From CAZIKF01 sp964539825 (lineage in GTDB: Bacteria; Muiribacteriota; UBA6191), in the NCBI GenBank assembly GCA_964539825.1, contig CAZIKF010000002.1:217400-281399 (forward strand): 64,000 nucleotides of DNA, written 5' to 3'. Position numbers and translations under genes: made by a program. How positions within the stretch are numbered: position 1 is the first letter of the stretch; each line of letters opens with the position of its first letter. The notes beneath the pieces were generated by a model. The model worked only from the letters and a program-made list of their open reading frames with translations, was not told where the DNA came from and did not search any database. Below are positions 54,168-63,400 of this stretch, in pieces.

Positions 54168-54485
54168 CCCTCCCCAAACAGTAGGGTCGAGGCATGCCTC
54201 GACCGCAGATTGACCATCGTTGCAAAAAAATGCATACGAACCGGGCATGCCCGGCCCAGTATCAAGTACGAGGACATCGGAGAGGCTCCGTCATCTTCTG
54301 GCTTGACCAGGAGATCCACGATCACTGTCATCCTCGGGCTCGACCCGGGGACCCTACTCCACGGGTGGGACTTGCCCGATTTTTTCTCCACCTCTTCCAA
54401 CAAAAACACACCAACTCCATCAAGTTTAGGTATTAAACGGTCGAGTAGTTTTTGAACTATTTTTCATTCTTGGAGGCTAACGATC
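54168..54485. repeat. Intergenic cluster of short perfect palindromes
   Basis: Over ~320 bases without a gene I see GGTCGAGGCATGCCTCGACC (54183-54202, perfect 20-bp palindrome), CCGGGCATGCCCGG (about 54241-54254), a GTCATCC-TCGGGCTCGACCCGGGGACC element near 54326, and CGGGTGGGACTTGCCCG before a T-rich stretch (about 54362). These are dispersed repeat remnants. TGGAGG precedes the ATG at 54486. Confidence 0.6.
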
Positions 54486-54536
54486 ATGCTTAGAAAACTT
54501 GCCACCGCCATCCTTTATTTCTTATTCCTGCAGAGT
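54486..54536 (+). CDS. Start of an exported protein cut by an assembly gap
   Basis: The first 17 codons (MLRKLATAILYFLFLQS) look like a signal peptide and are preceded by GGAGG at about ten bases. The gene then enters the 100-N gap. The bases after the gap cannot be joined to it because the gap length is arbitrary. Product unknown. Confidence 0.45.
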
Positions 54537-54636
54537 NNNNNNNNNNNNNNNNNNNNNNNNNNNNNNNNNNNNNNNNNNNNNNNNNNNNNNNNNNNNNNNN
54601 NNNNNNNNNNNNNNNNNNNNNNNNNNNNNNNNNNNN
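54537..54636. other. Assembly gap (100 N)
   Basis: A placeholder of exactly 100 N. Unlike the gap at 27898, its flanks do not share an identical overlap, so real sequence is probably missing here, including most of the gene that starts at 54486. Confidence 0.9.
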
Positions 54637-54646
54637 TAGAAATGTG

Positions 54647-55063
54647 TCATGAACCAGGTTTTAAAATCGCATTGTAGTGTTCTAATCCCTGGTCTTTGAA
54701 CTTAAGTCTTAACTCTGAGTTTTTGAGAGAACCCTGACCATCGACCAACTGAAAGGTTCCCCAGGTTCCCCTGATGGTCACTCTATCTTGAAACTGGAAA
54801 AAGAAGACCTTAAACACTTTTCTATCCGCGATACCCTCGAGAGTCATCGTTGCGCCGAAGGCATTGAGAGTTCCTTCAAAATTGGAAAACTCTTGATCTG
54901 ATAGCTTCTCAAATGTACCTATAAGAGGAAGCAGGTGAAGAGACCTAAACGGCTGTAAAGCATCTACCGTAAGATCTGGATCGGCAGGAGTGAAGGATGG
55001 ACTACATCCATAAAAGATGAGCACCATTGCCCCGCCCAGGAAAAACCAATGCAGCGCTTTCAT
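54647..55063 (-). CDS. Lipoprotein of unknown function
   Basis: A 138-residue protein with a lipoprotein signal: hydrophobic WFFLGGAMVLIFYGC with the lipidated Cys at residue 20 (lipobox IFYGC, a loose match because position -1 is Gly and -3 is Phe). The mature part is beta-rich (FEGTLNAFGATMTLEGIA, DRVTIRGTWGTFQLVDGQG) and may form a small sandwich. No family is recognised. The stop is ten bases from the assembly gap. Confidence 0.65.
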   Translation of the reverse strand: MKALHWFFLGGAMVLIFYGCSPSFTPADPDLTVDALQPFRSLHLLPLIGTFEKLSDQEFSNFEGTLNAFGATMTLEGIADRKVFKVFFFQFQDRVTIRGTWGTFQLVDGQGSLKNSELRLKFKDQGLEHYNAILKPGS

Positions 55064-55129
55064 ACCACTAATCTTCGGCTATTTAGCGGATAATCATTCG
55101 GGGTGAGAAGGAAAAGTAGATGGGTGAAA

Positions 55130-55729
55130 TCACCACCTATCCTGCATCCCTTTTAGTTGCTGCAACATGAAATCAGGTACCACTGGCTTCCTGATTCCCT
55201 CAATATTTCTAAACTGTTTGAGCAAACCCGAAGCTGGCAGGGGAGGTTTTCTTCCACCTGGCTCTGAGCCTGAAGCCTTGAACAGCACCGAAAGCGGCTT
55301 CTGTTTAACCCAGTTCACGAGCGAAGCTTTTTGATCTCCAGTCAAACTGCCAGGATCACGACCAGCCTTTTCCAATAACTCTCTGAGCCCTCCATTACTG
55401 GCCGAGAAACCCTTATTGTGGTCGACTGCCACTGGCTTACCTTCCTTGCCTACTCTTTTTAACAAGACCTTTCCACAATGAAAACAAAAGAAATGGCTCT
55501 TTTTATGAATTTTCTGGCAGTGGGGGCATTGGTAGACTCCCTTTAAAATGTGTAAGCCTGGGATAGATCGCTTCTGAGCCTCCCACCAACCCCACAATGG
55601 CTTAAGGGAAAAGTCACATTGATTACAATTCTTTTGATCCTGTCTAATCTTTAATCCGCAGTCCGGACAAAATTCTGAGTAGGAGGTTGAGATAAAGATA
55701 ATACAAAGGACTATCCACAAAGGGTTCAT
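55130..55729 (-). CDS. Secreted or membrane-anchored protein with two zinc ribbons
   Basis: A 199-residue protein from ATG 55729. A hydrophobic segment (PLWIVLCIIFISTSYS) is followed directly by FCPDCGLKIRQDQKNCNQC, a four-Cys ribbon, and later by YQCPHCQKIHKKSHFFCFHC, a second one. The remainder is basic with short helices and a Pro-rich stretch. Zinc ribbons next to a signal peptide are unusual because they normally work in the cytoplasm; the segment may be an uncleaved anchor. The start is not supported by a strong binding site and 24 more codons are open upstream. Confidence 0.6.
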   Translation of the reverse strand: MNPLWIVLCIIFISTSYSEFCPDCGLKIRQDQKNCNQCDFSLKPLWGWWEAQKRSIPGLHILKGVYQCPHCQKIHKKSHFFCFHCGKVLLKRVGKEGKPVAVDHNKGFSASNGGLRELLEKAGRDPGSLTGDQKASLVNWVKQKPLSVLFKASGSEPGGRKPPLPASGLLKQFRNIEGIRKPVVPDFMLQQLKGMQDRW

Positions 55730-55785
55730 TGAATAATGATAACAAAAATAATAGATTTTATTAATTTTTTGTATGACTAACAGCT

Positions 55786-55855
55786 TCCGTAGGGGCCGCA
55801 TATGCCCGGTCCTGAATCCAGCGGGTGAGGCATGCCTCGCCCCTACATGATTGTG
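55786..55855. repeat. Intergenic palindrome with GTAGGGGC arms
   Basis: GTAGGGGC (about 55791-55798) is complementary to GCCCCTAC (about 55838-55845), enclosing GTGAGGCATGCCTCGC, a nested palindrome similar to the one at 54183-54202. The relation of the two GAGGCATGCCTC cores suggests one dispersed repeat family. Confidence 0.6.
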
Positions 55856-55894
55856 CTATAATCCGAGCTTTCTTAAGGGGATCTCTCAACACTC

Positions 55895-56701
55895 ATGAAA
55901 GTAGTCAGTTATAACATCCTGAGGGGTGGACAGCTTGAAGCCGGAAATCGCATAGGTCAGATTGTGGATTTCCTTGCGGCTCAAAACCCTACAATTTGCG
56001 GACTTTTTGAGTGTGATAATTTTGAAGCCAATGAGGGCAAAATAGCCCATATTTTCGAGCAAGAGCTCGATATGAAAATAGTCTTACATCGCTCAAGAAG
56101 TAAATCTAATATTGGTTTGCTATACGATCCCAAGGTTATGACCCTTATCCAGGCCCTAACCTTTGATCGCTTTATGTACCATGGGCTTTTGGCGGCAGAT
56201 TTCGAATTCCAGGGAATTCCTCTACGATTTGTCCTGGTCCACCTCAACCCCTATTCTGCCGAGCTTCGTCTAATTGAATCCCAGATTTTGACACAGATTG
56301 CCGTTCGAGCCGAAAATACGCTCATCATGGGAGACTTCAATTGCCCTCCTCCTGGCTCCCAACTTGAGATGGAAAAGTTCAAAGCAACCTTTCGAGCCAG
56401 GGTTACCAATGAAAAAAGTGTCCTGGACACCCGCAGCATCGAGCACATCCTGGCAAATGGATTTGATGATCTATGGAATGGGCAGCACCCTGGTGATAGC
56501 GAGCCTGGGAGTTACCCAACACCCCTGGCCGGTAAGGATCAGTTTTACCCCGAAACAGTTCGAATCGATTATTTTTTTGGTTCTCCTTTGTTCAAGAAAA
56601 GCTGCACGACCTGCGAAGTAATCCGTAATGAAGTACTCGACCACACCTCAGACCATTATCCAATTACCTCCACTTTCGAATTTGAATATCAAGAGGATTA
56701 G
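55895..56701 (+). CDS. Endonuclease/exonuclease/phosphatase-family protein
   Basis: A 268-residue metal-dependent phosphodiesterase/nuclease fold protein. Family residues are in place: VVSYNILRGG (Asn7), GLFECDNF (metal-binding Glu39), RFVLVHLNP, LIMGDFNCPP (Asp/Asn near 146) and the C-terminal TSDHYPITSTF with the catalytic Asp-His pair. There is no signal peptide, so action is cytoplasmic. The substrate (DNA, phospholipid or nucleotide) cannot be inferred; the compact length fits the small EEP hydrolases. Confidence 0.85.
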   Translation: MKVVSYNILRGGQLEAGNRIGQIVDFLAAQNPTICGLFECDNFEANEGKIAHIFEQELDMKIVLHRSRSKSNIGLLYDPKVMTLIQALTFDRFMYHGLLAADFEFQGIPLRFVLVHLNPYSAELRLIESQILTQIAVRAENTLIMGDFNCPPPGSQLEMEKFKATFRARVTNEKSVLDTRSIEHILANGFDDLWNGQHPGDSEPGSYPTPLAGKDQFYPETVRIDYFFGSPLFKKSCTTCEVIRNEVLDHTSDHYPITSTFEFEYQED

Positions 56702-56781
56702 TCGATTGGACAGACGGATTTCCTTTTCCAGGTACACCACTCGATACACACGATGACAGACACAATTGGGTAAGGTTTTTT

Positions 56782-57267
56782 TTGAAAGCTTGGATTCAAA
56801 GACTCATTCTATTTACCTTGCTTGGATTAGCTGCTTTTCTCGTAATTGAAGAATATCAGGCTGGATTTGCCAAACAATATAAAGAAAGGATTGGTGAAAT
56901 CCTCCCCCAAATTACTGATATCTCATGGCTTGGAGGATTGGAACCAGAATCTGAGATCTCAACCCTATACATACGATGGGAAATTTGGTGTCCCGCATGC
57001 CTGCAATCCATCGAAAAAAATAATGAGATTTCTCAAAAATACGCAAACAATCTTCGAGTTATTGGACTGACGACACAGTGGGATGACGCAGTCAAAGACT
57101 TCTCCGCCAAAACCATCCAGTACCCTGTAGGGTTTGATTCAAAGGGCTTGTTAGACAAGATTTTTGAAATTAGAGCAATTCCGTTTTATGTCCTGGTAAA
57201 TGAAAACAGAAAAATTCTATACCAGGGAAACTCCATCGATGAAGAGGTCATTAAAGCACTGCTTTGA
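56782..57267 (+). CDS. Membrane-anchored thioredoxin-like protein
   Basis: A 161-residue protein with an N-terminal membrane anchor (LILFTLLGLAAFLVIEEY) and a periplasmic thioredoxin fold with active site WCPAC (69-73) and the cis-proline loop RAIPFYVLV. This is the layout of TlpA/ResA-type reductases, which work in cytochrome c maturation or disulfide handling, although the domain is shorter than usual. The TTG start at 56782 has TAAGG six bases upstream. It precedes the giant repeat protein gene in the same direction. Confidence 0.78.
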   Translation: MKAWIQRLILFTLLGLAAFLVIEEYQAGFAKQYKERIGEILPQITDISWLGGLEPESEISTLYIRWEIWCPACLQSIEKNNEISQKYANNLRVIGLTTQWDDAVKDFSAKTIQYPVGFDSKGLLDKIFEIRAIPFYVLVNENRKILYQGNSIDEEVIKALL

Positions 57268-57310
57268 AGTCGGCGATTAAGTCGCGGGTTGAAGCGGTGG
57301 GTTGCTGTCC

Positions 57311-57352
57311 TCTCTTCTCTCTTCTCTCTTCTCTCTTCTCTCTTCTCTCTTC
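57311..57352. repeat. Six perfect copies of heptamer TCTCTTC
   Basis: Six head-to-tail 7-bp units occupy 57311-57352, with partial units on both sides. The array ends 62 bases before the GTG start of the giant secreted protein. Copy number changes by slippage would shift spacing in its promoter or leader, a known basis of phase variation for surface proteins; here it is inference. Confidence 0.85.
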
Positions 57353-57413
57353 TTAGAAGAGTGTACCTCCTGGTCCACCTTCGACTAGGTACATCCCTTG
57401 CCTCTATGTACCC

Positions 57414-60400
57414 GTGCGAGTGCTGTCTTTTTTGCTATTCCTTCTATTCTTGATCCATGGACAATCTGTCTCTCAAGAAGGGGTAGTGAGCACCATCAAT
57501 TTCCAGGGTTTTCTCCAGTCTGGAGAAACTGAATCTCCCTTCAACGGCACCATTTCAGTTCGATTTTATCTACATACACAAGACGAGGGGCCACCAGATG
57601 GGATTCCGCTATGGGAGGAGTTTTACTCACAGTTAAATGTAAAAGACGGGATCTTTTTCGCTCGCCTTGGAGTACTCAATCCTCTTACCAGGGACCTCTT
57701 TCGTTCGGACCGCCCTGTTCAACTTAGTATGAGAATCGTACGATTCGGTACAGGTGAGGCTGCATCCTATATTGGTCCTATTGCCATCGATGGAAACGCC
57801 TATTCTGTTTCATCAATCTCAAAATCAGGCTCGGACAGTAAAGAAGGAACCGTAAAAATCATCCCGCTGGCCGTGGATGACCCTTCCTCCTTTGGCTTAT
57901 TGGAAATTGACTCTGATGATCCAGAAACTCTTCACAAATTTGAAATTCGCTGGGATAAAACAGGATTCCCGTCTGCTGACATTGGTCGCGGTCTTGTAGT
58001 CCAATACCCTCAAAATATGGAGCTAAACTCCTACGCCCCTTCCAGCAGTGAGGACAGGCTTCCCTGGGATTCGGGACAATTCCTGATTGATTTTCAAGAA
58101 GAGGTCCCCGACATCTCAGTCTACATTGTGAATGGAACGGTAAGACTGGGGGGAAATCTCACGCTGTCTCCTCTTGAATTTGATGATTTTAAACTTCCTG
58201 GAGATCTAAAGGCGCATAATGCCAATGTCACTGGTGACATCAAGGTCAATGATCTCATCGCGACAGGCCCTGGGGACGGCTCTGGAGGCATTATAAAAGG
58301 TACCAGACTTGAATATTGCGCCGGCCCGCCAGATTGCCAGCCAAAACCTGGTTCCTCCGAAGCCAAATTCTCAAACTACGGCATCGACCCCTTTCCCGCA
58401 GAGGATGAGTCAAAATCCACCCTGATCAACAGCCTGGAGATTCGCTCCAAGCTTGATGATACGGGTAAACTGCTTTTTGAAACCGACCGAGGTGAATTCC
58501 TCATAGACGGTCCCTTGCAGACATCGCAAACTTCCTTCGTCCATGTTTCGGGAGCAGATGGGTTTGTTTACGCGTCCGCGCTCAGGTCACCCTTTCCCTC
58601 CAAAGATAAAAATGGGAATATCTCCCGTCCCTATGTAATCGCTCCGGACAAGATTTCTGTTCTTGATTCTCTGGTCCTCATCACTGACACCACAAATCGA
58701 AACAGGGATCCCAAGTACCCAGCTTTTAATGAAATCTCGAAAGATAGGGACGCACTACGCTCCCCCCTTAACGCTTTTTCAGCGTTTGACCTGATTTCAA
58801 CCATACCTATCTGTAGCGGAGTGCCTACTATCGCACCCTATTCAGCCCATTGTCAGGAAACCTGGTGTATGGCTCTACGTCCAGACTATTGCGCACAAGA
58901 TCCCAATCCAAAAATTAGAGACAAGTACAAGGATATAGATCCCTGCCATGGAATCTCTTTCAATCAACTCAAGGGATATAGGCTCAATTGCCGTCCTGAA
59001 GAAATCATTAGCGATCACCCCAATCTTCAGACGGATGAAAATGATCCCGCTAAAGGTGCTAAATACTTCGTTACCAGCCATATCCATCAACTGCTCAATA
59101 ACGCCACGGCTGAAACCCTGATCGAAATAATCAATGCCGCTCAGGCCGGCCAAACTCTTAACAAAAGGCTGTTACCCACGGATACAGTTAACCTGAATCT
59201 ACCTAATACTCTGACCGGCACCAATGTTTTTGAGACAGTACACTCAGCTCACCAAATGGTTGCTTCCATCGACCAGGATATTGACGCCTACCTGGGATCC
59301 TTTATTGTTGGATTAGCACAGCCAGCCAGGCTGGGCAGTTTGAGAACTCATATCAGTCAGATAGATTTCCTAAAGGACCTCAATACCGTAGGCACTCTAA
59401 ACCTTCACGCCGGCTCCACCATCCTCCATACATCAGCTGATCCTGCCAGACCTCAACGCCATGAGGTTCAAAAAGATGTAGATGTCGGCGGTAAGCTCAT
59501 CGTTCATTCCAGCGTTTTTGAAACATCTGGAGATCTCTTCTTTGAAGACATTGACCTGGACCCCGCCAATGGACCTTATATGAACTTCATCGGTAGTGTG
59601 AATCTTGAGGGAAATCTACGCTTTCGCCCAGAAGAATTCCAAACCAATAGAAATTTATTGGGTTTGGACCAAACCATAGCATCAAAATTTATAGATCTTG
59701 ATGATCAATCATTCTCAGTCGATCCAGATCAGTATTCTACGCTATCCTTTCTTTCTGTAACCGGGTCTTTCCGTGTATCTAAGCCTTCACGAGTACAGGG
59801 AGACCTGGTCATCCAACGGGACCTTTATGCAATTGAATCCCTTGAATCCGCAAGTTTTCTAAAGGCCTCAACACTCTCAGACCTGGATGATCCGCACTAT
59901 TTCATAGATCCACCCGGCACTTCTCGAATCCGGGGACTGGTAGTTGAGGAGAGTCTTACCATTCAGGGAGATTTCACAGTAGATTCCACACTGCGTGTCA
60001 CGGGGGTGGTAGATGTTAGCGGGTCATTTTTCAGCTCTGGGAAACTGGAAGTGCAAAATCCATCTAGCTCTGTTCTTTCTACCTACCTGGAGGATTCCTC
60101 TGACCCTAAGTACAAGGTGGATCCCACAAATCAATCTTTACTTAGAGAATTAGGTCTCAACAGTTCTTCAAATGTCGGGGGAGACCTCAGTGTTGATGGT
60201 CAAATGGAGATTCAAAATACGATGACTCATGAGGGTTCCGCCAGAGTTGTGGGACAAGTCCAGTCACAGGACAGAATTCTGAGTCCCAAACTGCTTGATT
60301 TTGAGGACTCAACCTATTTGGCTGACCCTTCACTTCAGTCAAGGTTTCATGCCCTCGAACTCATCAAATCTCTAAATGTTACGAACAGCACCTCATTATC

Positions 60401-63400
60401 ATCCTCGTTAACCATTCTGGGGGAATTGCGATCTAACAGCTCTCTGAAGATTCTTACTGACCTTATCATTGGAGAGGATCTTACCGCTTTCAGCTCCCTT
60501 CAGATCTATCATACCTCCGGTTTGGGATTCTCAGTTGATGAGCTAGGAAACGCCACCGGTCGTTCCATCACACTAGATGAAAACGCATTTGCCCAAGATC
60601 TGGAAATAGGAGGCAATCTCAATCTCTCCGGCACACCAATCGAGTTCAATGCGGATAGCTCCTTCGAGAAACTAACCATTTCCACCCACTCACTAATCTC
60701 AAGACGCTCCAGCACATCTCTGGGATTTGAGTCCGCCGCGAGTATTGATAAAGACGGCAACCTAGAACTGCATCATGAACTCTTCCTAGAGGATGAGATG
60801 ATTATCTCTGAAAACATAAGATTCCATGACGGAAACTCCCCTGACCGTATGGTTCTGAGTATCGTTAACTCCGCTCTCACCAGCGTTCATATCGGCCTCG
60901 ACGGCCAGAAAGATCTGAACCTGTCAGGACTCTCCTCAAAGACCCTATCTGTCCCTACAGCAACCTTCTATCGATTTGAGGATTCCGATAACAGTGCCTA
61001 CCATTTGGATCCAGCCAGTTCCACTCGTTTTCAAATTCTTGAAATTGAACATAGCCTCAGAACAGAAGAGTCACTTACAGCACCTTATTTAATGGATCTT
61101 CAGAACTTGTATCTTGTTGATCCTTCAGATAAATCACGTCTCCTCTCTCTAGAAGTCCTGCAAAATACCACCGCACAGCAAATCCAGGCGGCAAGTCTTC
61201 GGATTGACTCACAGAACCTTCTGCCCGGCAGCACCCTTGTAGAGGCCGGGTCCATGAGAATTACGAAGGGAGCTACACTAGGATTGACAGGACAGACCTA
61301 TTTAGATGGATCTAACTTTCTGATTGGTTCCAGCAATGGGATCCGCATCGCTGACAACCGTTCCCTTGGTTCAGGCAGCACGATCACCTATGGCGAATTG
61401 AACAGCCTGATATCTGGTGCTAATGCTGATCATCTACACAGACATGATCTACTCGGTGGAGTTGAAATATACAACATAGCCAGGCAGGACATTGACAATC
61501 TCACCGGACCAACCCCGCAGACAACCTCCTCTACCAAAGGACTCTTTGGCAAAAATTTATTTACTTATCCAGGTCTTACAATCTCTATCAGACCTGTCTC
61601 CCACCAGACGCAATCGGCCTTGTTTTCTGTCAAAGATTCCTCAGGTAGTGCTGTGGTTCAGGCTTTTGCATCCGGACTGGTGGAAGCTGTCACATTTCAA
61701 GGAGCAGGACAGGGGCTTTCCAATATTTCTGGTTCCGGCACATCCAATGATGCTATCTCAGATGGAACCATCGCCTCAGATAAGATTCAAAACAACTCCC
61801 TCGGAGGAAGTGTTTTCGCTACTCAATTACTGCAGCTTTCCCATCTAAAGGATAGGGCTTTGGAGGCAAAACACTTCTTAGAGAGGTCTCTTGATGCCAA
61901 TGTCATAGAGGATGGTTCTTTAGTTGGTGAGAATTTTCGAGACGACTCTATAGAAAATCTGCATCTCACCAGCGCTACCATAGACACCACTCTCATCGAA
62001 AATGGTTCCATCAGTTCGTACCACATCAAGACACGAACCATTTCGGCATCTCATATTTCACCCTCAACGCTGGATAATCGAGTATTACAGTCAGCATCTG
62101 TCCTGGGAGATCGAATCATTGACGGATCTATTCAGGCTCGTCACGTATCGACAGGAGCTGTGAATACAACCCGAATCACGACTAATGAATTACAAGGCTC
62201 CCTGTTTGAAGATAATTCGATTTCCACAGTAAAAATACAGACTGCCGCAATTCAGACCTCTTCCTTCGCCTCTCTGAGTCTGACCTATTCCGATTTCGCA
62301 ACGAATTCCATCCTGAGCTCGAAAGTTGCCAGCTCCTCTATTACAGGGTCCAACTTTGCTTCTGGTACCCTTGACTCATCAGCTCTTGCAGCTAACTCTA
62401 TCAATTGGATCAAGATTTCTTCCCTGTCCCTGCAAGCCGTAGATATTTCCACTTTAGCTATCCAATCTTCTTCTGAAGCAACACAACACAAGGTAAACCT
62501 CGCCGCTATTAATTCTGATAAGATCCTCGACCGAGAAGTTGAGGGAAGCCACTTTATCGCTGATAGTATTTTACTTAGCCATTTAGCGGCAAACGCTGTC
62601 TCATCCACTCATTTTCAGACTCAGTCAATTCTTGGAGAAGACATCCTTACGGGTACCCTATCCGGTCTAAAAATCAATGATTTATCCATCCAGACAGCTC
62701 AAATCGGTGATCAGGCCATCACCAAATCTGAAATCGCGAGTAGCGCACTTGATTCGAACTCCATTGCTAACTTAACTTTGTCGAGCGAATCCTTTCAGGA
62801 TGGCTCCATTATACGTAGCAAACTAGCTTCAGATACTGTTGCCAGCCTGCACTTGCGCAATAGTTCTTTACTTGACAAGGACTTTGCTCTGAATGCACTA
62901 ACCCAGAGCAAATGGAAATCGGACACGATCAACACAATCAAGATAGCCACTGGAGCTATCACTCTCCAAAAGCTTGCGACGGGAGCGGTACGTTCCCAGG
63001 AGGTTTCCTACCGTGCTGTCCTCACTTCTGCTATCTCCGCGAGCGCTATTCTCTCTACACATATACTCTCTAACCAGGTTACTCAGTCCAAGATTGCAAA
63101 TTTCACCATCCTTGTTGAAGATATTGGAGATGCTCAGATCGATGTGAGAATCGTTGCTCCAGACTCGATTCTCACCACCAATATTCTTGACCTTTCAGTA
63201 TTCTCCCCCCACATCTCCACGAATGCATTGAGCGGTGCGATTCTCTCGGAAGACGCGATAACACGGGCCAAAGTTCTCTCAGATCAAATAGACTCGGCAC
63301 AGATCCTCGATGGGTCCATTTTCTCGGGCAATTTTTCCACTTCTGCCATCCTGTCCAATCACATAGACTTGGACACACTCTCTTCTCGAGTTCTAGGTAC

